This document shows positions 53,744 to 62,624 of a stretch of 64,000 nucleotides of DNA, in pieces; within the stretch, counting starts at the first letter, position 1, and each line of letters begins with the position of its first letter. Source of the DNA: Thalassotalea fonticola (lineage in GTDB: Bacteria > Pseudomonadota > Gammaproteobacteria > Enterobacterales > Alteromonadaceae); NCBI RefSeq assembly GCF_032911225.1, contig NZ_CP136600.1, positions 3,224,001 to 3,288,000 on the forward strand, given 5' to 3'. The notes beneath the pieces are model-generated. The model was not told where the DNA came from. It saw only the letters and a program-made list of their open reading frames with translations, and did not search any database. The position numbers were made by a program, and so were the translations under genes.

Positions 53744-55393
53744 ATGCGTTTTATAAAACTGATTTTACCACTGCTTACAGCTCTTTGTTCCATTAACTTA
53801 AATGCCGCGCCAGCAGCTCCTGATTTTTGGAAGAATGCAACCGTCTACTTTATGTTAACCGACAGATTCAATAATGGCGATCATGGCAATGATCTCTCCT
53901 ATAACCGTACGCAACCCCCAGCAAAACTCAGGGGATTTGAAGGCGGCGATATTAAAGGCATAATCGAAAAAATTGAAGATGGTTATTTTACTCGCTTAGG
54001 GGTGGATGCCATTTGGATGACCCCTTTAATTGAACAAGTACATGGTTATGATGAGTCGGCGGGGCTGACTTATTCATATCATGGCTATTGGCCGAAGGAC
54101 TGGACCGCAGTTGATGCCAACTTCGGCACAGAAGCCGACTTGCAACAAATGATCAGCACTGCACACAAGCACAATATTAAAGTACTAATGGATGTCATTA
54201 TTAATCATACCGGCCCGGAAACTCAAGCAGACTGGGCATGGCCGTCTGACTGGATCAGAACCAGCCCGATTTGTGAATGGAAAAACTATCAACAAAGTAC
54301 TCAATGTGCTTTGGCAACGTCTCTAACTGATATCAAAACAGAAACTAACGCAGACGTTGAGCTGCCACAACAGTTACTCAATAAATGGCAAAAAGAAGGT
54401 CGCCAAGAGCAGGAGCTTGCTGAACTCGAGGAATTCTTTGAACGCACAGGGTATCCGCGGGCTCCCAAGTATTACATCGTCAAATGGCTGACTGACTGGG
54501 TCAAAGAATACGGTGTTGATGGCTTTCGAGTGGATACTGCCAAACATGTAGAAGCAGATATTTGGACCATATTAAAAAAAGAAAGTGAAATCGCTTTTAA
54601 CTCCTGGAAAAGCAAAAACCCGCAATTAGTTACCGATGACTTGCCATTTTATATGGTAGGAGAGGTGTTTAACTGGGGAGTAAACGGTTTCAAAAATACG
54701 GCGCAAAATGGCCGTGCCTACGACTATGGCGACAAGCAAGTAGATTTCTTTGATTTCGGTTTTGATGCGTTAATTAATATGGGCTTTGTTGCCCATGCAG
54801 GACAACCAGCAGAGCAAATATTTGCTAGCTATTCACAAGCACTTAACCATGGTGCGCTAAGTGGTAGCGGTATTTTGAATTATATTGGCTCGCATGATGA
54901 TCAGGACTCTTATGACAGAAAGCGAACAAAGCCATTTGAAACTGCTTTTAAATTATTGTTAGCGCCAGGTGGCGTACAAATTTACTACGGCGATGAATTA
55001 TCTCGCCCGATGCATGCTGAAGCGGCATATGGTGATGCTAATATGCGCACTTTTATGAATTGGCAAGACTTAGCAAAAGCCGACACCAAAGCAATATTGG
55101 CCCATTGGCAAAAGTTAGGACAGTTTCGCCGGGCACATGATGCTGTTGGTTCAGGCGAACATCAACAGTTGAATCAATCTCCTTATATATTCAAACGTGA
55201 ATTAGCAGGCAAAGATCGAGTCTTGGTTGCCGAAGGGCTGGCAAAAGGGAAGAAAACAATCTCTGTTTATCAGTTATTTAAAAATGACGAAGTGCTGTTT
55301 GACTATTACTCGAATCAATCTGTTGTCGTTACCAATGGCGCGATCACGCTTAATAATGACTTTACTTATGCGTTACTTGGCAAAGCCAACTAA
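53744..55393 (+). CDS. exported alpha-amylase, GH13
   Basis: Periplasmic or secreted amylase of 549 residues. The signal peptide ends near NLNA (residue 22). Conserved regions: VYFMLTDRFNNGD near 34-46, DVIINHTG (region I), nucleophile D264 (GFRVDTAKHVE), acid/base E307 (MVGEVFN) and stabiliser D385 (IGSHDD). An insertion near 175-235 is rich in Gln/Glu. It hydrolyses alpha-1,4 links in starch or maltodextrin. It has its own AT-rich 5' region without a LacI-type operator. The nucleotidyltransferase-like gene follows after 17 bp. Confidence 0.92.
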   Translation: MRFIKLILPLLTALCSINLNAAPAAPDFWKNATVYFMLTDRFNNGDHGNDLSYNRTQPPAKLRGFEGGDIKGIIEKIEDGYFTRLGVDAIWMTPLIEQVHGYDESAGLTYSYHGYWPKDWTAVDANFGTEADLQQMISTAHKHNIKVLMDVIINHTGPETQADWAWPSDWIRTSPICEWKNYQQSTQCALATSLTDIKTETNADVELPQQLLNKWQKEGRQEQELAELEEFFERTGYPRAPKYYIVKWLTDWVKEYGVDGFRVDTAKHVEADIWTILKKESEIAFNSWKSKNPQLVTDDLPFYMVGEVFNWGVNGFKNTAQNGRAYDYGDKQVDFFDFGFDALINMGFVAHAGQPAEQIFASYSQALNHGALSGSGILNYIGSHDDQDSYDRKRTKPFETAFKLLLAPGGVQIYYGDELSRPMHAEAAYGDANMRTFMNWQDLAKADTKAILAHWQKLGQFRRAHDAVGSGEHQQLNQSPYIFKRELAGKDRVLVAEGLAKGKKTISVYQLFKNDEVLFDYYSNQSVVVTNGAITLNNDFTYALLGKAN

Positions 55394-55410
55394 CCGTCAG
55401 TGGAGTTTAC

Positions 55411-56172
55411 ATGAATAAAGTAACATTATTGAAAAATCGGTTAAATGAAATAGCAGACAGCCTGAAATGCCATCCAAATGGACTTGGCTTGCTCGGGCTC
55501 GGCTCGGCCGGTAAAGAATTCAACCGGATGGATGAATATTCAGATTTGGATTTCTTTGCTATTGTTGGCGAAGGCCATAAGCAGCAGTTTATCGATAACT
55601 TGAGCTGGTTGGCACACATACATGAGATAGCCTGGTGTTTTAAAAATACTACTGATGGTTATAAATTATTATTTGCCGATGGTATATTTTGTGAGTTCGC
55701 CGTTTTTGAGCCTAAGGAATTACGCCATATTCCTTATTCTCAAGGGCACTTTATCTGGAGAGATGAGGGCCTTGCAGAACATAATTGTAAACCTGTGATA
55801 GCCGCTCCCCAACATTCATTTGATGAAGGCTTTTTACTGGGTGAACTATTAACTAACTTGTATGTTGGCCTATGTAGGTATAGGCGGGGAGAGCAATGTT
55901 CCGCAATGCGGTTTATTCAGGTATACGCTGTCGATCGCTTGATCCGCTTGCTCGATTTACTCCAGCAACATGACGAGGGTATTGATAAAGATAAATTTTG
56001 TTTGGACAGAAGAGTCGAGCAACGTCAGCCAGAATTTAAACAACTATTAATGCAATGCTCACAAGGCGCCGAAAAGTGTACTGAATCTGCGCACGCAATG
56101 TTGCAGTTTGTAAAACAGCACTACTCCATAGACAAAATATTGGAGCAAGAAATTAGACAGCTTATTTATTAA
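55411..56172 (+). CDS. nucleotidyltransferase-fold protein
   Basis: 253 residues, with a pol-beta-type nucleotidyltransferase signature: GSAGKEFNRMDEYSDLDFF near 31-49, giving the GS-x-D-x-D metal site. The C-terminal half is helical (about 135-250). Family members adenylylate small molecules or proteins, or act as antitoxins; nothing here identifies the substrate. It is 17 bp after the alpha-amylase gene and 46 bp before a membrane-bound regulator, so an operon is possible, but a link to starch use is not obvious. Confidence 0.75.
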   Translation: MNKVTLLKNRLNEIADSLKCHPNGLGLLGLGSAGKEFNRMDEYSDLDFFAIVGEGHKQQFIDNLSWLAHIHEIAWCFKNTTDGYKLLFADGIFCEFAVFEPKELRHIPYSQGHFIWRDEGLAEHNCKPVIAAPQHSFDEGFLLGELLTNLYVGLCRYRRGEQCSAMRFIQVYAVDRLIRLLDLLQQHDEGIDKDKFCLDRRVEQRQPEFKQLLMQCSQGAEKCTESAHAMLQFVKQHYSIDKILEQEIRQLIY

Positions 56173-56218
56173 TTTTACTGTTAATATAGAGTCACTACCT
56201 AGTTCATCTGCGGTTTTA

Positions 56219-57703
56219 ATGAAATATCAAATTGGCACCTTTATTCTTGATACACAGGCGCGAACGCTAACTGATAAAGATAGCTGTCAGTCCATTCGGC
56301 CGAAAACCTTAGCATTGTTGCTTTATCTTACCGAACGATCCGGACAAATTGTCAGCAAACAGGAGTTACTGGATCGGGTTTGGGACGATGTAAACGTAGA
56401 TGATGGCGTGATATTTCAGTCGGTTAGGGAAATTAGGAAATTATTTTCCAGCCCTAACATATTGCAAAATCATCCGCGCAAGGGATATGAGTTTACCGAA
56501 GAGCTCCGTTGCCTTAGTAAGGATACAGAATACCGACCCATAATATTATCTTGGTTAAAGTATATTCTTCCGGTCGCTTTGCTAGTGCTTATTTTGTCGC
56601 AAGTGGTAACACTAGATAGCGATAAAAGTATCGACATTAATTATGCACAAAGTATTGTTGTTTTGCCTGTTAAAAATCGTGTTCCCTATGCCCAAAACGA
56701 TTGGGTGTATTTAGGTGCTATGGAGCAATTGATCGCTAATCTTAAAGGGTTGCCAAGTTCAATATTTGTCTATCAAGGGACTTATATTCCACGTTTAATG
56801 CACATTGCGGGACTGGACCGGGAATTTACTTCTGCTGATGTAAGTAAAGTATTTAATGTATCCGGTGCTTCGTTAATTATTGAAACTGAAATTCATGGCA
56901 ATGTCTATGACTATAAATTGGTGTATAAATTTCATCTCGTTAACGATATGAAACAAGGGGTTATTCTTGATAGCTCTATTAATGGTGCTCTGGGCACCCT
57001 GTCAGAAAGAGTAGCAGCGTTTATCAATCATCCGCTACAAAGAAGTGACAATGTGCCGATGAAAGAATTTAGCGACGCCTTATTTGCCGAAGCAATGATC
57101 AGTTATGAATCAGATTGGCAAACCTCGATCAGCTTTTTTGAAAGTTATTTGGCATTAAACCCTAATTCGGTGATCGCCTTGATTTATTTAAGCAAGTTGT
57201 ATTTGTGGAATGAAAGAGTCGAACAAGCCAGTCAACAAATTGAAAAAGCGTCTAAGCTCGATCGAGAAAATCCCCAACAAGCAGCACATATCGATTTAAT
57301 AAAAGGTAGGATCGCCGCCAATAAAAGAGATTGGTCACAAGCAATGCCGCTTTATCAGCAAGCTGCGAAGAAACTTGAAAAAAATTCTGATTGGTTTCTC
57401 AAAGCAAATATTGCAGAAGCGCAAGGCTTGGCTTTTCTTGAACAGAGTTTGCTCGAACAATCGGCACAAGCATTTGATTTAGCGCTTTCTTTTTACCAGA
57501 TAACCCAAAGCCAGATTGGTATCAACTCGACCCAGCTGCATTTGGCAAATGTTTATTTTCTGCAAGGTAAAATAGAGATAGCCACAGCAACCTACTTACA
57601 AGCCAAACAAAATATTCAGCGAATCAAACTTGAGTTTCTATACTCAATGTTAGACGACTACGAAGGAAAGTTTGACAAATATCAAGGTAACATTATCCAG
57701 TAA
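56219..57703 (+). CDS. membrane-bound CadC/ToxR-like transcriptional regulator with TPR-like C-terminus
   Basis: 494 residues. An OmpR/PhoB-type winged HTH occupies about 1-98 (IRPKTLALLLYLTERSG, HPRKGYEF). One membrane helix is at about 108-130 (YILPVALLVLILSQVV). The remaining 360 residues are periplasmic: an alpha/beta region (about 140-265), then TPR-like helical repeats (about 280-490). This is the one-component CadC/ToxR layout, in which a periplasmic signal controls cytoplasmic DNA binding. Position after the amylase suggests that it may sense sugar or envelope state; this is inference. Confidence 0.88.
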   Translation: MKYQIGTFILDTQARTLTDKDSCQSIRPKTLALLLYLTERSGQIVSKQELLDRVWDDVNVDDGVIFQSVREIRKLFSSPNILQNHPRKGYEFTEELRCLSKDTEYRPIILSWLKYILPVALLVLILSQVVTLDSDKSIDINYAQSIVVLPVKNRVPYAQNDWVYLGAMEQLIANLKGLPSSIFVYQGTYIPRLMHIAGLDREFTSADVSKVFNVSGASLIIETEIHGNVYDYKLVYKFHLVNDMKQGVILDSSINGALGTLSERVAAFINHPLQRSDNVPMKEFSDALFAEAMISYESDWQTSISFFESYLALNPNSVIALIYLSKLYLWNERVEQASQQIEKASKLDRENPQQAAHIDLIKGRIAANKRDWSQAMPLYQQAAKKLEKNSDWFLKANIAEAQGLAFLEQSLLEQSAQAFDLALSFYQITQSQIGINSTQLHLANVYFLQGKIEIATATYLQAKQNIQRIKLEFLYSMLDDYEGKFDKYQGNIIQ

Positions 57704-57843
57704 AGTTTAATTAAAACCAATATTGTTGCATCCGTTTTTTATAACTAGAGATGCTAATCTGATAGGGTGAGTGACCATATTGTCATGGCTTTAATGAAAA
57801 CAAATTCAGAATATTTTTCTTTTAACTGTTTGACTCTCTGAAT

Positions 57844-58038
57844 TTAAACTTCATCTTGAAATATCTGTTCAATGGTTAATTCAAATAATCGAGCCGCTTT
57901 AAATGCCAACGGTAAGCTTGGATCAAACTTGCCTTTTTCAATCGCATTAACCGTTTGCCGCGAAACTTCCAGAGCGTTAGCAAGATCTGCTTGGGTCCAG
58001 TCTCGCTCCGCGCGCAGTACTTTTAAACGGTTTTTCAT
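57844..58038 (-). CDS. small Xre-family HTH regulator
   Basis: 64-residue protein that is almost only an HTH: RAERDWTQADLANALEVSRQ and VNAIEKGKFDPS are the Cro/C1-type helix-turn-helix, and the tail LTIEQIFQDE is typical of the YozG-like group. It starts within the last codons of the membrane protein gene (4-bp ATGA overlap), so the two are translationally coupled. In Firmicutes and other bacteria such pairs regulate their own partner. The 3' end has a decayed copy at 53541-53580. Confidence 0.9.
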   Translation of the reverse strand: MKNRLKVLRAERDWTQADLANALEVSRQTVNAIEKGKFDPSLPLAFKAARLFELTIEQIFQDEV

Positions 58039-58457
58039 CGGTATTTTGCTCCGCCTTTAATAATACCAATCATATAAGTTATACACATAACTATTACAAG
58101 GTGCGAAATCTCAGGTTCGAAGCTTATTAATTTTATGTCTTCCAAAAGTTCATAACTACAGCCTAAAACTAGACCAACACCCAGTGACAGAGCCATAGCT
58201 CCAGATTGAATTTTTTGCTGCATTTCATCTAAACCGTGTAAATGTTTTTTGTTCGCGAAGATCATCCCAAAGCCAACCAACACATTTATCACTACGGCAG
58301 TAACCGTGAGCAGAGTATTAAAGTCCCATATAAATTTTGGAGCAAATGCTGCGATTGCGGTGGTTACTACCCATGCAAATGTCCACATTCCTAAATTAAT
58401 GGTATTTTTCTTGGTACGCGCTTGCCAGTTATTGGAGTTAGTTTCCTGCTTATTCAT
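58035..58457 (-). CDS. small integral membrane protein paired with the HTH gene
   Basis: 140 residues with four predicted membrane segments (about 20-40, 48-68, 87-106, 116-134). A cytoplasmic loop carries HGLDEMQQKIQ, a motif found in DUF2178/DUF3796-like proteins that pair with small HTH regulators. Function unknown. It is first in the two-gene unit, and the HTH gene overlaps its stop by 4 bp. Confidence 0.8.
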   Translation of the reverse strand: MNKQETNSNNWQARTKKNTINLGMWTFAWVVTTAIAAFAPKFIWDFNTLLTVTAVVINVLVGFGMIFANKKHLHGLDEMQQKIQSGAMALSLGVGLVLGCSYELLEDIKLISFEPEISHLVIVMCITYMIGIIKGGAKYR

Positions 58458-58592
58458 TAGTACACCTTGCTTGTCATAATGTAAAATACACTTTACTTTA
58501 TTAACAAGGTAAACTTTTACCAGTCACATGTCAAGCAAACTTGACATAAAGACAAGTATATACAACTTATATAATGATTAGAAAAAGTACAC

Positions 58593-58622
58593 CTAAAAAA
58601 ACCGAAACAAAGTTCGGCTTTT
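58593..58622 (-). terminator. terminator of the glgX-malQ-amylase operon
   Basis: Read on the minus strand, GCCGAAC and GTTTCGG(T) pair around TTT and run into seven T (A tract at 58594-58600 on the plus strand), 30 bp after the amylase stop. Confidence 0.78.
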
Positions 58623-58651
58623 CATCAAGTTTAATCGCTATGTGCTACAAG

Positions 58652-60421
58652 CTATTTCTTAGCTTTATAAATCGCATATGTTAATGGCGCTAGGTTCATG
58701 GTTACTACACCATTGTTTTCACTTTTGTCTTTAGCTAACACTACAGGTTTAAAGTCATTATATGACAAAGTCATAGTTTGCTTTTGCTCAGTTGTGGCCG
58801 TATTGGCAACAACTAAGTATTGCTCATTTTTAAAGGTGCGGGTAAAGGCATATAACCCAGGTGTTTGCTGTGAGTACACTTGCTCTTGCTTGCCATGGCG
58901 CAGCGCATCATGCTCTAGGTATAAACTAGCTAGATTTACCAAGTCTTGATACAACACATGGCTCTGATCAAAGTTTGCATCAGCAGTTGTTGCGTCAGTG
59001 CCGATAAGATCATCATCATTATAAATATCAACCTTTGAAGGCATCATATCTTGGCGGGAATTTTTATCGTTACCGTCACCAACAAAGCCTTGCTCATCAC
59101 CATAATAAACTACCGGAATACCGCGAGAAAAATACATTAACGCGTTTGATAGTTTCACCCGAGCAAGCTTTTCCGGCTCACTCATTTCAGGGTTTTCTTT
59201 ATCTAACAGGTGAGCAAAACGCCCCATGTCATGGTTACCAGTAAAGGTTACTAACATACTCGCATCGCTGTCTTCATCTTGATAATAATGATCACCATTG
59301 AAAATATTCTCAAGCTCATTAGTACCTTTATGCTCTACTAGTGTTTTTGATATAGCGCCTTGCACAGCAAAGTCGAGAATAGACTGCATTTTTCCTGTGG
59401 TCGTAAACGTACTGAGAAATTCAGGGGTAAAGTCATACACTTCACCAAACATAAAGAACTGCTCAATACCAATAGACTTAGCGTGTTCGACAATGGCAGG
59501 ACTGAATTCACTCCAAAATTCCATGTTTACATGCTTGACGGTGTCAATTCTAAAACCATCCGGTTTAAATTCTGACACCACGTTTTTAAACACCTCAATT
59601 AATCCAGAAATCACTTCAGGGTTGGCGGTATCAATATCATCAAGACCAGCAAAGTCACCGTACACAGAGCTTTCACCTTCCCAAGTGCTGTCGCCTTGAT
59701 TGTTGTAATACTTAGGGTCATTTAGCCATTGCGGCACCTTTATATCTTCACTTCCAGGTAATACAAAAGCACTGTAAGTATCGCCATTAGCAATTTGCTC
59801 TAACGTTTTGTAATCACATAAGCCTTTGGTTTCACCCAGTTGCTGATCACCGTTTTCACCATGGCATTCTTTATACTTAATAACATCGGCGCTGTGATTG
59901 GCGATGATGTCGAAAAATACTTTCATATTAAGCGCATGAGCTGCATCGATAAGATTTTTTAGATCTTGGTTTGAGCCTAAATGCGGGTCAATTTCGGTAA
60001 AATCTAATACCCAGTAACCGTGGTAACCTGAACTGTCACCCTGCACAGCCTGATTACGCATTATCGGTGTCATCCAAATAGAAGTGATACCCATTTCCTG
60101 CAAATAAGGTAATTTTTCTTTCAAGCCGATAATATCACCACCGTGGTAATGACCATTACTGCTTGGATCGAAACCACCTTGAGATTCTAAAATGGTGACA
60201 GAGCCATTGTCATTACTGGTATCGCCATTATGAAACCTGTCCGGCATGACAAAATAAAATACCTCGTCACGTATGTCGCGGGTCAAATAATGGGGGAGTT
60301 CGGCACTTATCTTCGCAGTTTTTATTTGTGTTTCAACTTGCTCACTGTCCGGCTTTACAGAGTCACATGCACTAAGCGCTAAGGCAAAAAAACCTAATAT
60401 AACTATTTTTAATCTATTCAT
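58652..60421 (-). CDS. GH13 alpha-amylase family lipoprotein
   Basis: 589 residues with a lipoprotein signal (ALSAC, C19), so it is anchored in an envelope membrane. Conserved regions: VFYFVMPDRFHNGD near 55-68, DIIANHSAD, nucleophile D293 (GFRIDTVKHV), acid/base E327 (FGEVYD) and stabiliser D398 (GNHDMGR). It resembles SusA-like neopullulanase/alpha-amylase proteins that act on maltodextrins at the cell surface or in the periplasm. It lies 22 bp after malQ on the same strand and is last in the operon before the terminator. Confidence 0.91.
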   Translation of the reverse strand: MNRLKIVILGFFALALSACDSVKPDSEQVETQIKTAKISAELPHYLTRDIRDEVFYFVMPDRFHNGDTSNDNGSVTILESQGGFDPSSNGHYHGGDIIGLKEKLPYLQEMGITSIWMTPIMRNQAVQGDSSGYHGYWVLDFTEIDPHLGSNQDLKNLIDAAHALNMKVFFDIIANHSADVIKYKECHGENGDQQLGETKGLCDYKTLEQIANGDTYSAFVLPGSEDIKVPQWLNDPKYYNNQGDSTWEGESSVYGDFAGLDDIDTANPEVISGLIEVFKNVVSEFKPDGFRIDTVKHVNMEFWSEFSPAIVEHAKSIGIEQFFMFGEVYDFTPEFLSTFTTTGKMQSILDFAVQGAISKTLVEHKGTNELENIFNGDHYYQDEDSDASMLVTFTGNHDMGRFAHLLDKENPEMSEPEKLARVKLSNALMYFSRGIPVVYYGDEQGFVGDGNDKNSRQDMMPSKVDIYNDDDLIGTDATTADANFDQSHVLYQDLVNLASLYLEHDALRHGKQEQVYSQQTPGLYAFTRTFKNEQYLVVANTATTEQKQTMTLSYNDFKPVVLAKDKSENNGVVTMNLAPLTYAIYKAKK

Positions 60422-60443
60422 AATATGTCCTATACCAAAAGGG

Positions 60444-62624
60444 TTAGCCTTTTGGACGCTCCTGATTCATCACTGTAACTAAGTTATTCATATCTTGATG
60501 TTGCCAAAACTCTGCTATGGTATATGGCAAACGGCGACGCCAGTTTGGATGCTCATCGATTGTACCAGGTATGTTTACTTGCTCTTTTAAGCCTAAAGCA
60601 TCTTCAAGTGGCACTAATAAAATGCGACTTGGCGCTTTGGCTAAAAATGCTTGTACAGCACGTGACAGCTCCGAATTCATAGTCGCCGGTTGTGTTTGCG
60701 GGAATTTCTCTTTGCTAAGCACACCTTCAAATTCAAGTGCGCCAAGTAACTGTTTACGATCAGTCACACGACCATTCCGTTCATCAATACCCATTTGTTC
60801 ATTTGGATATAAATTTAGCTCTTGTCGCCATTTAAGGTCATTGCCTGTCCACCAACCAGCAATAGTTGATAAGTCATGCGTAGAAACCGTTACCATAGAT
60901 TGTTCAGAGTAAACTTCAGGACGGAAAAACAAACCATTTTCCCAACGCTCAAAGAATAATACTTTGTATGAAAGTAGTCCTGCCGCCGCCATGATATCGC
61001 CAAAACCATCGGGAACATTACCTAAATCTTCACCGATAACCACACAATTATTACGACGTGACTCCAGCGCAATAATGCGGAAAATATCTTCCAGCGGGAA
61101 GGTAATATAAATACCTTGATCGGCAGCCATTCCTGGCGCGACCCAATATTGGCGCATTAACCCTAATACATGGTCAATACGCAAGGCACCGGCATGACGC
61201 ATGTTACTGCGCAAGGCTTTTACTAACGGCATATAGCCTTTTTCTTGCAATGCTACGGGGTTAATTGGCGTTAGTCCCCAATCTTGCCCTAAAGTATTCA
61301 TTGCATCTGGCGGAGCACCAACGGCCGCACCAGATACATAACTGTGTTTATCTGCCCACACTTCAGCGCCACTGCCATCACAACCTACCGCTAAATCTAA
61401 ATATAAGCCTACTGGCATGTCATCAGATTTAGCTTGCTGGGCTGCCTCACCTAATTGGCTATCGGCAATAAATTGCAAAAACTGAAAGTAACCAATGCGC
61501 TCAACATTATCTTGTTTAAATTGCTCCACTGCGACACTGTGCGGGTCTTGAAACTCAACCGGCCAAGCTTTCCAGCCATAAGCATGTTCATCTATCTTTC
61601 TAAAGTGCTCATATAAAGTATCAAAGGTAGCGAGTTCAAATAAGTCATCACCCATTTGAGTAACAAAGTCTAAATATTGCTTAGCAAACTCAGTGCTTTT
61701 CGGTAAGTGATTAGCAACAAAGTCTTTATACAATAATTCTAATGCTTGAAACTTAAGGTGGGCAGCATGCGGGTAATCAATAAATTCCTGATCATTGGCT
61801 TGTGCTACTTGCTCGATAAAGTCTTTCGATTGAACCAGCGCCTGCGCTGGCTTACACGATTTAAAGTTAGCAACACTGGTTACATCAATATACAGAGTGT
61901 TTAAAAAACAACGACTCGTTGGTGAATATGGGCTGATATGAGCTGGATTATTTGGATATAATGGATGCAAAGGGTTCAAGCCTATTGCTGTTATACCTCG
62001 TTTTGCCGATTGCTTTACTAAGTTTTTCAGATCGCCAAAATCGCCCATCCCCCAACTGTTTTCAGATTTTACCGAGTATAATTGTGCAGCTAAGCCCCAC
62101 ATACGGTAATCGGCAGCATCATTTGGGCTATAACATTTTTGTGGTGCAACGATTAAATGCCCACTTGCCGTCTCATTGCCTAAAGTAATCGTTAATGAAT
62201 GATAACCTTCAATAAGACTAGGTAAAACTACAGCAAGTTTTTTATATAAAGTGTCATCAACATTATGCTGAGCAAGTACTTCTAATTCAGACACGGCCAC
62301 TTGGCCTGTTAACGTATCACCGTTTTCAAAATTGATAAGCCATTGCAAAGTATTGTTTAAATCAGCATTGGCAACGCTGATCCAGGCACTGTGAACAGCT
62401 TGCTCCGACTTTACCATTTGCATTGCCGGTAACAGTGAAACCCATGATGAATCACTTAATTGCTTAACACTCGCCAAAATAGCATCGTCGCATTCAACGT
62501 TGTAATTCATTGCGGTGAGTAATGCTTTTAATGCATCTTGATTGGCAGCAACCGAGTTACCGTAACTATCAATATAACTGGAGTGAAAACCTACCTGCTC
62601 GGCAAGTTGTTGAATGGCTGTCAT
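60444..62624 (-). CDS. malQ: 4-alpha-glucanotransferase (amylomaltase), GH77
   Basis: Cytoplasmic disproportionating enzyme that transfers maltosyl units between maltodextrins and releases glucose. 726 residues, of the long MalQ type (E. coli 694) with an extra N-terminal domain (about 1-150). The GH77 core shows GDFGDLKNLV, SPYSPTSRCFLNTLYID, the catalytic nucleophile region ALRIDHVLGLMRQYW, acid/base VIGEDLGNVPDGF and STHDLSTIAGWW. The start codon overlaps the glgX stop as TAATG, indicating translational coupling. Confidence 0.96.
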   Translation of the reverse strand: MTAIQQLAEQVGFHSSYIDSYGNSVAANQDALKALLTAMNYNVECDDAILASVKQLSDSSWVSLLPAMQMVKSEQAVHSAWISVANADLNNTLQWLINFENGDTLTGQVAVSELEVLAQHNVDDTLYKKLAVVLPSLIEGYHSLTITLGNETASGHLIVAPQKCYSPNDAADYRMWGLAAQLYSVKSENSWGMGDFGDLKNLVKQSAKRGITAIGLNPLHPLYPNNPAHISPYSPTSRCFLNTLYIDVTSVANFKSCKPAQALVQSKDFIEQVAQANDQEFIDYPHAAHLKFQALELLYKDFVANHLPKSTEFAKQYLDFVTQMGDDLFELATFDTLYEHFRKIDEHAYGWKAWPVEFQDPHSVAVEQFKQDNVERIGYFQFLQFIADSQLGEAAQQAKSDDMPVGLYLDLAVGCDGSGAEVWADKHSYVSGAAVGAPPDAMNTLGQDWGLTPINPVALQEKGYMPLVKALRSNMRHAGALRIDHVLGLMRQYWVAPGMAADQGIYITFPLEDIFRIIALESRRNNCVVIGEDLGNVPDGFGDIMAAAGLLSYKVLFFERWENGLFFRPEVYSEQSMVTVSTHDLSTIAGWWTGNDLKWRQELNLYPNEQMGIDERNGRVTDRKQLLGALEFEGVLSKEKFPQTQPATMNSELSRAVQAFLAKAPSRILLVPLEDALGLKEQVNIPGTIDEHPNWRRRLPYTIAEFWQHQDMNNLVTVMNQERPKG

